Origin: Cytobacillus oceanisediminis
Lineage (GTDB): Bacteria > Bacillota > Bacilli > Bacillales > Cytobacillaceae
NCBI RefSeq assembly: GCF_007830235.1
Contig: NZ_VLKI01000016.1
Coordinates: 1 to 64,000 of the forward strand
DNA: 64,000 bases
Reading direction: 5' to 3'
The notes under the pieces: generated by a model
What the model was told of the DNA's origin: nothing
Databases searched by the model: none
The model's input: only the letters and a program-made list of their open reading frames with translations
Shown here: piece after piece, positions 52,164 through 61,529 of the stretch
Layout of the letters: each line of letters starts with the position of its first letter
Numbering within the stretch: the stretch's first letter is position 1
Made by a program: the position numbers and the translations under genes

Positions 52164-53024
52164 TCACCAGCTTCTGTTTAGATTACTGCTCTCAAATGTG
52201 TTTCCGCCTTTAATCGTTCCATTTTGGAATCCTTTATAAAACCATGATTTCCTTTGTTCTGAAGTACCATGAGTAAAGCTTTCAGGAACTACATGACCTT
52301 GTGCTCTTTTTTGGAGGGTGTCATCTCCGACAGCGGTCGCAGCATTCAATGCTTCTTCCAGGTCGCCCTCTTCCAGATAACCCATTCCCTGTGCATGGTG
52401 AGCCCATACACCGGAATAATAATCAGCCTGCAATTCAAAACGGACTAGATATTGATTAAACTTCTCTTCGCTCATCCGCTGGCGAAGGTGCATAATTTCT
52501 TCTGTTGTTCCTAAAAGGGTTTGTACGTGGTGGCCCACTTCATGGGCAATTACGTAAGCCATCGCAAAGTCCCCTGGAGCTTGGAATTTCCTATGCAGCT
52601 CCTCATAAAAGCTTAAATCAATATAAAGCTTTTGATCACCCGGGCAATAAAAGGGGCCTACTGCTGAGGTTGCTGCCCCGCAAGCAGACTGGACACTCCC
52701 CGAATACAATACAAGGGTTGGCTCTTTATAAATTAATCCTTGTTCTTCAAAAATTTGAGACCAAACTTCTTCTGTATCAGCAAGGACGACAGAGACAAAC
52801 TGTGCAAGCTCTTTTTCCTGCTCTGTCTCCTCGTATGGAACAGATGTACCTGAGTCCATTCCTGCCATATTGCCTAAAAGTTCTCCTGGATTGCCTCCAA
52901 GAAAGGTAAATATCAATAGTATAATGATCCCTCCAAGGCCTCCGCCAACCAGCGTTTTTCCCCCGCCGCCCATGCCTCTTCGATCTTCTACATTAGAACT
53001 CGCTCTTCTTCCTTTCCATCGCAT
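52164..53024 (-). CDS. Neutral zinc metallopeptidase, YpfJ family
   Basis: 286 aa. One N-terminal membrane segment (GGLGGIIILLIFTFLGG), then an extracytoplasmic domain with FAMAYVIAHEVGHHVQTLLG containing HExxH and a helical part (FELQADYYSGVWAHHA) with the third ligand Glu. GGAGGAT precedes ATG 53024. Substrate unknown. Confidence 0.88.
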   Translation of the reverse strand: MRWKGRRASSNVEDRRGMGGGGKTLVGGGLGGIIILLIFTFLGGNPGELLGNMAGMDSGTSVPYEETEQEKELAQFVSVVLADTEEVWSQIFEEQGLIYKEPTLVLYSGSVQSACGAATSAVGPFYCPGDQKLYIDLSFYEELHRKFQAPGDFAMAYVIAHEVGHHVQTLLGTTEEIMHLRQRMSEEKFNQYLVRFELQADYYSGVWAHHAQGMGYLEEGDLEEALNAATAVGDDTLQKRAQGHVVPESFTHGTSEQRKSWFYKGFQNGTIKGGNTFESSNLNRSW

Positions 53025-53151
53025 GATTTATCCTCCTAATGAAAGTAACTAATATAAATTGATTTCATTAGTGTATACCCGAAATTAAGTGATTTATTAA
53101 CCTGCCAGCAATATTCTTAGGACAAAGCTCCATTTCACATTTAGAAAATAA

Positions 53152-53184
53152 AAATAAGGTGCCTGTTCGCTAGACAGACACCTT
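53152..53184 (-). terminator. Terminator of the DadA-like oxidoreductase
   Basis: AGGTGCCTGT pairs with ACAGACACCT (one mismatch); on the minus strand a T tract follows. Confidence 0.8.
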
Positions 53185-53190
53185 TAAAAA

Positions 53191-54312
53191 TCACATTTGC
53201 TCTATTGCTCCGGCAGGATCATAGTGCTCTAAATTAATATCCACTTCTTCCCCGAGAGCAAGCTTTGCCAGCTGGGCGCCGAGAAACGGCCCTGCAGTCA
53301 GACCTGAAGCGCCAAGTCCATTTGATAGGTAAAGGCCTTTAAAGCCAGGAACTTCGCCTATAATAGGCAGGAAACCAGGCGTATAAGGGCGGAATCCTAC
53401 ACGTGCTTCAGCAAACGTTCCATCAGCCAGACCGGGTGCAATCGTCAAAGCTTTATCGAAAATTTCTTGCAAACCGCCTGCGGTTATCCTTAAGTCGTAT
53501 CCCATTTCATCTTCATGGGTAGCACCCACGACCACCCGGCCGCCGTCAAAAGCTAAAATATACTGATTGTTTGGCGGCATGACAACTGGCCATTTGCCCG
53601 TATCCTCACCTTCAAGCTGCAGATGGACTATTTGGGCTTTTTGCGGTTTCACATCCAAATGTATACCCAATGGTTTAAAAAGCTCACCAGCCCATGCTCC
53701 AGCTGCTACAATCACATTTTCTGCTTCATAATACTTTTCGCCAGCTTTAACCCCAGTGGCTGCATCTCCAATGCAAACAAGCTCAGCAGAGCCCTGCACT
53801 AGATCAGCACCGTGTTTTTCAGCCGCTCTCAGGAGCGCATCCCTTAATTCCCGGCCGTTAACGCGGGCCGCACCGCTAACATGAACAGAAGAATATTCTT
53901 TTGCTAAAGGGGGAAACAGTTCAGAAGTCTGCACCGGGGACATCTGTACAATATCTCCAACCTCAGGGGCATCCTCACGCCTTTTAATCGCTCTTTCTTC
54001 CATTTTTTCAAGTTTAACAGGATCTGTATGAAGGCTTACTGCTCCTACTTTCTGATAACCTGTATCCTTCTCGCCATCCTTCTCAAGCTCTTTAATAAGC
54101 CGCTGATAATATGCCGCTCCTCCTTTGGCCAGTGCATACCAAGCCTTATTCCGCCGCTGGGTAAGCCAGGGACAAATAATTCCCGCTGCTGCGTCAGTCG
54201 CCTGCCCAGGATCTTTGCGGTCAATGACCGTAACCTTTACGCCTGCTTTTGCCAAGTGATAGGCTGCGGACGCCCCAAGGATTCCTGCACCTATAACCAC
54301 ATATTTTTCCAT
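53191..54312 (-). CDS. FAD-dependent amino-acid oxidoreductase (DadA/glycine oxidase type)
   Basis: 373 aa. The FAD-binding motif is VIGAGILGASAAYHLAKAGV followed by DRKDPGQATDAAAGIICPW. The C-terminal FAD motif region is VGFRPYTPGFLPIIGEVPGF and GLYLSNGLGASGLTAGP. It oxidises a D-amino acid, glycine or a related amine. The exact substrate is not visible. Single gene flanked by terminators. Confidence 0.87.
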   Translation of the reverse strand: MEKYVVIGAGILGASAAYHLAKAGVKVTVIDRKDPGQATDAAAGIICPWLTQRRNKAWYALAKGGAAYYQRLIKELEKDGEKDTGYQKVGAVSLHTDPVKLEKMEERAIKRREDAPEVGDIVQMSPVQTSELFPPLAKEYSSVHVSGAARVNGRELRDALLRAAEKHGADLVQGSAELVCIGDAATGVKAGEKYYEAENVIVAAGAWAGELFKPLGIHLDVKPQKAQIVHLQLEGEDTGKWPVVMPPNNQYILAFDGGRVVVGATHEDEMGYDLRITAGGLQEIFDKALTIAPGLADGTFAEARVGFRPYTPGFLPIIGEVPGFKGLYLSNGLGASGLTAGPFLGAQLAKLALGEEVDINLEHYDPAGAIEQM

Positions 54313-54416
54313 AGTAACTCCTTTTATAGGTATTAATTATGCACCTATTTTACAGGAGTTATCAGGAAGACTCAAAGAACCCTCTATACTTTCTATCTAT
54401 ACTAGTAAAGAGGAAA

Positions 54417-54443
54417 GACCCATCGCTGTGTGATGGGTCCCAA
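54417..54443 (-). terminator. Terminator of the M6 protease gene
   Basis: GACCCATC pairs with GATGGGTC around GCTGTGT. The minus strand then runs into a T-rich stretch. Confidence 0.65.
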
Positions 54444-54449
54444 GAGTAT

Positions 54450-56570
54450 TTATTTTTTCTTATCTTTCTTCAATTCAACTTCATAAGTAAAATCAACCGC
54501 ATTTTTATCATCTGCAGGTGCTGCATATGAAGTAATCATATAGTTCTTTCCGTCTTGGAAAAGCTGTCTCAATTGCAATGCATTTTCTTCCGTTACATTA
54601 AACGGATCAACCGTAACAACCTTATAGGTATTTTGCTTTCCTGTTTTAGTTCCAACTTCTCTTTCATTAATAAAAGTAACTGTGTAGTTTACATACTTGC
54701 CCAAAATTTCATTCATTGACTTGAAGCCTTCAGTAGAAGATCCGTCATGGCTATAGCCGATTTCCGGAATTTCAATATTATCAATGAACCAGCCAGTGTC
54801 GTTGTATCCCCAGTCTGTCAAATAGCGGAAAGATACTAGTACCTTCTGGCCTGCATACTCGCTTAAATCAAAAGTTTCTTGCTGCCATTCCTCATAATGT
54901 CCAGTGAACCCTGGTACGTTTTCTTTAATTTTTGGATAGCCTTCTTCAACTACATCACTGCGAGTATTTTCATTGGCAAGGCTTTTCCATGTGTTGCCTC
55001 CGTCAGTTGACACTTGAACTACACCGAAATCCCATTGTTCTTCGATATCTATAAAGTTATCAAATTTCAATGTGGCAGTTTCAACACCAGAAAGATCTGC
55101 TTCAAAGATTAATGCATTATCCGCTTCGTCTCCTTTATTGCCCCATAGAACCCGGTTACCAGAATCCAACGGATCAGCTGTGGATTTCCACGGAATAGGC
55201 AGGAAGTCTACTCCATCAAATGAGATTCCATTAATTTTATCCTGGAAATCCAGTTCCTTGAAATCTCCGCCCCAAGCAGGAACGCCATCTTTTTCAAATT
55301 CTAAAGCCTTTTCAAAGTTAACTGTCATACCACGCTTTGTACCTTCTTTATCAACCACAAGGTCCCGAAGGTTAATACTATTAAAATCGTAAATTCCTTC
55401 GCCTATTTTATTTGAATCTAAAGTTAGAGCTGTAATAAAGTTCTGATATAACTGAGTGAAGTCCATGGATGAGCCATGTGCCTTTAAGACCTCATTAACG
55501 CTATCGATGCCTTGTGTTTCATTCAATGCTAAATCACGGATAAAGTCCTGTCCGAATTTATCATTCATATACAAAGTAAATAGATAAACTTGTCCATAAT
55601 CGGCAATGGTTTCAGGGCCAGTCTCTGCTGTTCTGTGGTCATCCCAGTTTACTAATGAATTTTCTGGATGATCTAAATAGAAGTTAATAGAGCCAGCATC
55701 ATGGCCATATCCTCCAAGATACTCAGAGAAAGTGGACATACCTTCGTTAATCCAAGTTTCTTCAGCACCATCATTGTCAGCATGGATTAAATGCTGCAGT
55801 TCATGAATAGTAGTTCCAAAGAAAGTAGATTCCAAGCGAGTTTCCCAGCTATTGGTATCGATTGTAATAATGTTTCTATCAGTATAGTTTTCTAGTGTTT
55901 GCCAGAAGAAGCCGGCGACAAAGAATGGGTAAGATGGATCGTAATATCCATCATCTTTGATATTATCCACTAGCATAATAACTTTGTCGCTTCCTTCATA
56001 GTAGCCTTCTGGAACATTACCCCACTGAGCTAGAGGTGAATGTGAACCATCAAGAGTATCAGGTGTGCCGAAGAAAGAAGTAGCTTTAGGATAGATATTA
56101 CTGTCAAACTCTTCTCTTAGCTTATCAACTTGCTCCTGTGTCACAATATGAGCTGGACGCTTGTCTCCTTCAGGGAAGGATAGATCGTTAGCTACCCAAA
56201 TCTCTACATTATCCCCTACGCTGCGGAGAGTGAACTCTTTAAATTTTAATTGTCTATCTAAGAAGAATTTAGTTCCTCCATCATATGTAAAAGTGCTGTC
56301 TGCTGACTCACTTTCTTCACTTGCAGATTCATCGAAATTTATTTGCGCTGCCTGTTCCTTAATATTTTTCTCAGCCTGCTTCAAAAATGATGAATTCTCA
56401 GACAGCCTGTTTAGCTTGCCATCGATGTCAACGCGGTCCCCATATCTTTCTACGTCCCATTTCGGAACTGTAGCCGCTTCCGCTGTAGAAGGGGTTGTTG
56501 CCAGTGGCGATAATAAAGAGAGCGCAAAAGCTCCCGTTGTTAGAAAAGATAATAGTTTCTTCTTTTTCAC
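54450..56570 (-). CDS. Secreted M6-family metalloprotease (immune inhibitor A-like)
   Basis: 706 aa from GTG 56570, after GAGAGGAG; an upstream ATG overlaps that site. Signal peptide about 1-33. Catalytic zinc site TTIHELQHLIHADNDGAEET and WINEGMSTFSEYLGG (HExxH plus later Glu). The C-terminal half has beta-sandwich domains (for example WDFGVVQVSTDGGNTWKSL, YAGQKVLVSFRYLTDWGYND) typical of the InhA domain. It degrades extracellular proteins. No gene of the same kind is nearby. Confidence 0.88.
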   Translation of the reverse strand: MKKKKLLSFLTTGAFALSLLSPLATTPSTAEAATVPKWDVERYGDRVDIDGKLNRLSENSSFLKQAEKNIKEQAAQINFDESASEESESADSTFTYDGGTKFFLDRQLKFKEFTLRSVGDNVEIWVANDLSFPEGDKRPAHIVTQEQVDKLREEFDSNIYPKATSFFGTPDTLDGSHSPLAQWGNVPEGYYEGSDKVIMLVDNIKDDGYYDPSYPFFVAGFFWQTLENYTDRNIITIDTNSWETRLESTFFGTTIHELQHLIHADNDGAEETWINEGMSTFSEYLGGYGHDAGSINFYLDHPENSLVNWDDHRTAETGPETIADYGQVYLFTLYMNDKFGQDFIRDLALNETQGIDSVNEVLKAHGSSMDFTQLYQNFITALTLDSNKIGEGIYDFNSINLRDLVVDKEGTKRGMTVNFEKALEFEKDGVPAWGGDFKELDFQDKINGISFDGVDFLPIPWKSTADPLDSGNRVLWGNKGDEADNALIFEADLSGVETATLKFDNFIDIEEQWDFGVVQVSTDGGNTWKSLANENTRSDVVEEGYPKIKENVPGFTGHYEEWQQETFDLSEYAGQKVLVSFRYLTDWGYNDTGWFIDNIEIPEIGYSHDGSSTEGFKSMNEILGKYVNYTVTFINEREVGTKTGKQNTYKVVTVDPFNVTEENALQLRQLFQDGKNYMITSYAAPADDKNAVDFTYEVELKKDKKK

Positions 56571-56741
56571 TATTCTAGCTCCTCTCATTTAACTTGTTAG
56601 AATTATCATAACATAGTGAATTTTAGCTAAATAACAGTCATTTATACTATTTTTACCAATTAAATATAGTTAACATTACCTATTTTTAAGGATTAAGACC
56701 TTTATAAGCACTACTTATGGCGTTGAATTTTATAAATAAAA

Positions 56742-56777
56742 AACTGCATAATGGGCTTAAAAACCCATCATGCAGTT
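56742..56777. terminator. Terminator of the spore protein gene
   Basis: AACTGCATAATGGG pairs with CCCATCATGCAGTT (one mismatch), with T-rich sequence on the minus strand. It serves the 56780-56971 gene. Confidence 0.85.
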
Positions 56778-56779
56778 CC

Positions 56780-56971
56780 TTAAAACGGCTTATTCGGTTC
56801 ATATGTCGGCTGCTGGTTTTTGGCCTGGTATTGCTGGCTCTTTGCTGCAGCATCCTGTACGTTTTCCTCCAGGGCAAACTCAGTATCCATAGCCTTTTTA
56901 AATTGTTCAGCCTGGTTTTGAGCGGCTACTACCTGTTGTTCTTCTGTAACTTTATTCGGCTGCTTTGCCAT
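56780..56971 (-). CDS. Gamma-type small acid-soluble spore protein-like
   Basis: 63 aa from ATG 56971 (AAGGAG 9 bases upstream). It is rich in Gln, Asn and Ala, with EEQQVVAAQNQ and the TEFA motif (DTEFALEEN), the cleavage site of the germination protease in gamma-type SASP. It has only one repeat, so it is shorter than B. subtilis SspE (84 aa). Its role would be an amino acid store in the spore. A TGAATA at 57028-57033 might be part of a sigma-G promoter, but the -10 is poor. Confidence 0.65.
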   Translation of the reverse strand: MAKQPNKVTEEQQVVAAQNQAEQFKKAMDTEFALEENVQDAAAKSQQYQAKNQQPTYEPNKPF

Positions 56972-57038
56972 TCCATATCTCTCCTTTATTCGGAATATAG
57001 ATATAGATTTTCCAAAGCTCCCAGCACTATTCATCCTT

Positions 57039-58016
57039 TTATAATTCTACCTTCGTCCCAACTCCTTCACGGATTGCTTTTTCATACACGGCTGCAGCCA
57101 CTGCGAGGTCAAAATAGGCGATTCCAACTGATTTGAAAAAGGTTATCTCTTCGTCATTTTCTCTGGCTGTAATCTTCCCAGCTGCCAGTTCCCCCAGTTC
57201 ACCGTGAAGCTCTGAAAAGCTCCATTTTCCTTCATTGGCAGGAATGATAAAATCGCCTGCTTCATCCTTTACACCCTCAATCGTATCTGCCACTATTTTA
57301 GAGCTTTTCAAGAGCGTTTCTGTGTCTACTTCCTGCATATGGGGAAGATAAGAGCCTACCCCGTTAATATGCGTACCAGGCTGGAGAGCCTGGCCTGAGA
57401 AAACCGGCCTTTCAGAACGAGTACTGCAAATAACTATATCCGCTTTGGAAACAGCTTCATCTGCATTTTCAATAATATCTATTTTGCCTTTAAACCCCTT
57501 AATTTTTTCAGCAAAGTCATGTGCTTTGGAAACAGTCCGGTTATAAAGCATTATTTCGTCTATTTTACGGACTTCCAATACAGCTTGAAGCTGCTCCTCA
57601 GCCATCGCCCCGCAGCCAATAACTGCTGCTGACCTTGCCAACTTTTTCGCCAGATGCTTAGTGGCAATTCCGCTTGCTGCTCCTGTCCGCACCCTTGTTA
57701 AATAAGATGCATTAATACATGCTAAATGCTCACCATTTTCCGTATCACTTAATAAAATAACTCCCTGTGTTGTTTTCTTCCCTAGAGCTGGATTGCCCGG
57801 GAAAATGGTGACCACCTTTACAGCTGTTTTTCCGATAGGCACCATAGCGCTCGGCATATAAAGTGCAGAGGCCTTTTTATCCGGGAAATCCAATACCGTC
57901 CGGTGAGGGTTCTGGATTTTCCCCTCCATGTAGTGAGCTAAAGCCTGCTCCATGTCCTTAATAGCTGATTCCATTGAATAAATCGACTGGATTTGTTTTT
58001 CAGATAAAACAAGCAT
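57039..58016 (-). CDS. Ornithine cyclodeaminase / mu-crystallin family protein
   Basis: 325 aa. Features are GKTAVKVVTIFPGNPALGKKT near residue 65, the Rossmann GCGAMAEEQLQAVLEV, and ICSTRSERPVFSGQ and GTHINGVGSYLPHMQEVD. The family includes ornithine cyclodeaminase, alanine dehydrogenase and imine reductases; the exact reaction is not assigned. The metabolite transporter gene lies 26 bases upstream, so the two are probably one operon. Confidence 0.88.
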   Translation of the reverse strand: MLVLSEKQIQSIYSMESAIKDMEQALAHYMEGKIQNPHRTVLDFPDKKASALYMPSAMVPIGKTAVKVVTIFPGNPALGKKTTQGVILLSDTENGEHLACINASYLTRVRTGAASGIATKHLAKKLARSAAVIGCGAMAEEQLQAVLEVRKIDEIMLYNRTVSKAHDFAEKIKGFKGKIDIIENADEAVSKADIVICSTRSERPVFSGQALQPGTHINGVGSYLPHMQEVDTETLLKSSKIVADTIEGVKDEAGDFIIPANEGKWSFSELHGELGELAAGKITARENDEEITFFKSVGIAYFDLAVAAAVYEKAIREGVGTKVEL

Positions 58017-58042
58017 TTAATCTACCTTTCTTCTTTACCTTT

Positions 58043-59377
58043 TTAAGCTTTTTGATCAGTATGATTTTGTCCCAAACCTGCATGTAAGGAGTCGGCTGCT
58101 TCAGAATCTAAGTCCTGATTGCTTCGATCACGTACTGATGCGATCGCAATTAAGGAGATGGCTGCTGCAAGCATGATATACAGGGCCACAGGCACATAGG
58201 AATTGTCATAGGCATTCAGCAAGGCTGTTGCAACCAGCGGAGCAGTACCTCCAGCTAAAGCTGCCCCGATTTGATAGCCAAGCGTGATGCCGGTATAACG
58301 GACGTTTGATTTAAAAATTTCTGAAAACATCGTGCCAAGGACCGCTGTAATCGGAGCCCAAATGATGCCAAGGCCCAGTACTGTCGCCACAATAAGCAAT
58401 AAAGCAGAGTTTTGATGCAGAAGCCAGAAGTAAGGGAATGCATAGAGCATCATGAGTAATGTACCGCCCACATATAGCTTCTTGCGGCCGATTTTATCCG
58501 ATAATTTCCCCATAATCGGAATCAATATGGTAGTAACAATTGTTGCAATTGTTACAGCATTTAACGTAACCGTACGAGAGAATCCAAGCTGTGTGGTGGC
58601 ATAGGAAACGATAAAGGTTCCGAAAATATAGAACGGCGCTGTTTCTACTACCTTCGCGCCTACTGCAATCAATACTTCCTTCCAATGGCTGCGAATCGTT
58701 TCAACGAAAGGAATCTCGGCAATCTCACCTTTTTCCTGGGCCTTTTTGAAGGATGGTGTTTCATCAATACCTTTACGGATCCATAAGCCAAAGATGACAA
58801 GCAGAGCGCTTAAGATAAATGGCACACGCCAGCCCCATGACAGGAATGCCTCTTCAGGCAGCAGAGTCATAATGGATAGTGCAAGGGTCCCAAGCAGCAT
58901 ACCAATGGTTACACCCATTTGCGGAATGCTTCCGAAGAATCCCCTTCTTTCCTTTGGGGCATATTCAACAGCGAGCAGAAGCGCGCCTCCCCATTCTCCG
59001 CCAAGCCCAATTCCCTGTATTAAGCGCAAGACAATAAGGAGAATCGGAGCAGTTGCTCCAATATTGTCATAGGTTGGCAGAAAGCCCATCAGGACTGTAG
59101 CTCCTCCCATAAGTGACAATGTCAAGACAAGTGTTTTCTTTCTGCCAATCCGGTCCCCGATATGGCTGAAAATAACGCCGCCAAGCGGACGGATGAAAAA
59201 AGCAAGGGCGAAGGAAGCGTACGCCAGCATCAAACCAACAGCCGGATCATCACTCTGAAAAAACATTTGATTAAAAACAAGTGCAGCAACCGTTCCATAT
59301 AAAAAGTAATCAAACCATTCAATGGAACTTCCAATTAAGCTGGCGATCAGCACCTTCTTTTCTAATTTCTTTTCCAC
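58043..59377 (-). CDS. MFS metabolite:H+ symporter (MHS family)
   Basis: 444 aa with twelve membrane segments. MHS-type motifs are SSIEWFDYFLYGTVAALVF, RPLGGVIFSHIGDRIGRKK and GIGLGGEWGGALLLAVEYAP. It imports a carboxylate or amino-acid derivative (proline, betaine, ketoglutarate-type). Operon with the cyclodeaminase-like gene suggests a common substrate. Confidence 0.9.
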   Translation of the reverse strand: MEKKLEKKVLIASLIGSSIEWFDYFLYGTVAALVFNQMFFQSDDPAVGLMLAYASFALAFFIRPLGGVIFSHIGDRIGRKKTLVLTLSLMGGATVLMGFLPTYDNIGATAPILLIVLRLIQGIGLGGEWGGALLLAVEYAPKERRGFFGSIPQMGVTIGMLLGTLALSIMTLLPEEAFLSWGWRVPFILSALLVIFGLWIRKGIDETPSFKKAQEKGEIAEIPFVETIRSHWKEVLIAVGAKVVETAPFYIFGTFIVSYATTQLGFSRTVTLNAVTIATIVTTILIPIMGKLSDKIGRKKLYVGGTLLMMLYAFPYFWLLHQNSALLLIVATVLGLGIIWAPITAVLGTMFSEIFKSNVRYTGITLGYQIGAALAGGTAPLVATALLNAYDNSYVPVALYIMLAAAISLIAIASVRDRSNQDLDSEAADSLHAGLGQNHTDQKA

Positions 59378-59575
59378 TAAAATCCCCCCTCATTTTGGTG
59401 AATAACATACAAGCTCATCATAATTTACACTATTTTGATGTTTCAATATATTAGGAATATTTTATGAATAAATAGATCTTATTTACTGCATGTTTTCCTA
59501 AGGTGAAAGTATGGAGTTGTTTTTGATATAATCATATTACTTAGATGGATTTTGACATTAACTGGAGTGAATACT

Positions 59576-60748
59576 TTGAATTCAAAAAAAGCACTGCCTC
59601 TTTTATTCGCAGTTATGTTTCTCGTTATGGTGGGGTTTGGAATCATTATTCCTGTTATTCCCTTTTATGCAGAAGAATTAGGAGCCTCGCCTACGGAATT
59701 AGGCCTGCTGATGGCCGTTTATTCCTTAATGCAGCTTCTCTTTGCCCCGATGTGGGGACGAATTTCCGACAGAATCGGCCGAAAGCCAGTCATAATGATT
59801 GGGATTTTCGGACTTGGCCTGTCCTTTTTCCTTATGGCTTTGTCCACTGAACTTTGGATGCTGTTTGCTGCGAGGATCATTGGAGGCTTTTTATCATCCG
59901 CTAATATGCCGACTGTTATGGCTTATGTAGCAGATATAACTTCTGAAGAAGACCGAGGGAAAGGAATGGGTATAATCGGAGCCGCTATCGGTTTAGGATT
60001 TATTTTTGGGCCTGCAATAGGCGGTGTCTTTTCCCGGGAGAGTCTGAATGTACCTTTTTTCCTGGCGGGAGCCTTTTCCTTGCTTACATTCTTTCTCGTC
60101 ATGTTCGTTCTGAAAGAATCCCTTTCACCGGAACAGCGCAGCAATCGGTCTGCTAAACGGCCAGGATTACTAAAAGCATTGAACGGACCTGTTGGCATTC
60201 TATTTATCCTGCAGCTGTTTGTCTCTTTATCCCTGGCAGGCCTGGAAGCAACGTTTGCTTATTTTGCTGCTGAAAAGGCAGGTCTGGGTACGGTTGAGCT
60301 TGGCTATATCTTTATGATTATGGGATTTGCAGGTGCCCTTGTACAGGGCGGATTAGTAGGAAGGATGACGAAAAAATACGGAGAAGGCTCTGTTATTCAG
60401 ATAGGCATTGCTGTATCTGCTCTCGGATTTGCTCTTATATTATTGATTGATAGCTTTGCAACAGCTGCCATTTATTTAACCGTATTTGGTGTAGGGAACG
60501 GTTTTATCCGTCCAAGCGTTTCCTCCCTGCTGACAAAAACCTCGCAAACCGGGCACGGCAGTACGACAGGACTATTATCATCGTTTGATTCTCTGGGCAG
60601 AATTATCGGTCCTCCGCTCGGCGGTCTGCTATTTAGCATCAGCATTGGTTTTCCTTACATCTCAGGGATCCTGCTTTCAGCTATTGCATTTGTCTTATAT
60701 CGCATATACTCCGCAAAAGCAAGCACCAGCCACACAGTTATATCTTAA
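59576..60748 (+). CDS. MFS drug efflux transporter (TetA-like, 12-TM)
   Basis: 390 aa from TTG 59576, 7 bases after GGAGTG. Motif A is APMWGRISDRIGRKPVIMIG, motif C is GAAIGLGFIFGPAIGGVFS. Other members of this branch are multidrug or tetracycline exporters. It is a single gene with a terminator and no adjacent regulator. Actual substrates are unknown. Confidence 0.85.
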   Translation: MNSKKALPLLFAVMFLVMVGFGIIIPVIPFYAEELGASPTELGLLMAVYSLMQLLFAPMWGRISDRIGRKPVIMIGIFGLGLSFFLMALSTELWMLFAARIIGGFLSSANMPTVMAYVADITSEEDRGKGMGIIGAAIGLGFIFGPAIGGVFSRESLNVPFFLAGAFSLLTFFLVMFVLKESLSPEQRSNRSAKRPGLLKALNGPVGILFILQLFVSLSLAGLEATFAYFAAEKAGLGTVELGYIFMIMGFAGALVQGGLVGRMTKKYGEGSVIQIGIAVSALGFALILLIDSFATAAIYLTVFGVGNGFIRPSVSSLLTKTSQTGHGSTTGLLSSFDSLGRIIGPPLGGLLFSISIGFPYISGILLSAIAFVLYRIYSAKASTSHTVIS

Positions 60749-60753
60749 AAAGC

Positions 60754-60781
60754 AAAAGGGAGGCCATTCAGCCTCCCTTTT
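60754..60781. terminator. Bidirectional terminator between the MFS gene and the methyltransferase
   Basis: AAAAGGGAGGC pairs perfectly with GCCTCCCTTTT around CATTCA. Confidence 0.9.
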
Positions 60782-60784
60782 AAT

Positions 60785-61390
60785 CTAAATTTTTTCTTTT
60801 TGCAATATTACCTGGACAACATGGCCAGTACCCGTATGTCCTGTGCCCTCCACTCTTTCTTGTTCCCCATAAAAGAAATGAAGCACCTTATAGCCCCGAA
60901 TCCATTTAAGTAGGTCTGCGGGATCATATACCATATCAACCCTTTTAGGGCCGCCTGTTTGATAACGAAGCTGATCCTCTGAGTAAACCTCCAGCATAAT
61001 GATTCCTCCGGGCTTTACTACTGATATCAGCTTATCAAATACCGTTCTTTGATCCTTCTTAAAAAAATGTCCAAAAATCATTATGGATGAATCATACTCT
61101 TCGGAAGGCACGGGATCATGGATTAAATCCTTCTGTCCTGTTTCTACTCTGACGTTATGGCGCTCAGCCAATTTTTTTGTCTTCTTTAATCCGTTTTGCG
61201 TATAATCCCAGGCTGTTACATCATGGCCCTGCCTGGCAAGAAAAACAGCATTGCGGCCTTCACCCTCTGCAAAAGCAACAATTCTTTTTCTACCCTCAAG
61301 CCGGTACGCCTGTTCTCTTATAAACTCATTTGGCTCTTCACCATATACATATTCCTCAGCTCCAAACTTCTCTTCCCATTGATTTGCCAT
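60785..61390 (-). CDS. Class I SAM-dependent methyltransferase (TehB/UbiE-like)
   Basis: 201 aa. It contains IVAFAEGEGRNAVFLARQGH as the SAM-binding motif I, VTAWDYTQNGLKK, and SVVKPGGIIMLEVYSEDQLR. WEEKFGAEEYVYGEEPNEFI at the N-terminus is typical of the TehB-like family. The substrate is unknown. Confidence 0.87.
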   Translation of the reverse strand: MANQWEEKFGAEEYVYGEEPNEFIREQAYRLEGRKRIVAFAEGEGRNAVFLARQGHDVTAWDYTQNGLKKTKKLAERHNVRVETGQKDLIHDPVPSEEYDSSIMIFGHFFKKDQRTVFDKLISVVKPGGIIMLEVYSEDQLRYQTGGPKRVDMVYDPADLLKWIRGYKVLHFFYGEQERVEGTGHTGTGHVVQVILQKEKI

Positions 61391-61529
61391 CTAATCACTC
61401 CTATTCTTTATTCAACCCTATTATAGCCTTACGATTAAGTACAATAACCCAATAAGGTATTCTAGAAAGACTTATGGAAATCCTATTGTATAATGGAAAA
61501 AAGTCCATACTGAAAAAGGGTGGAGTACG

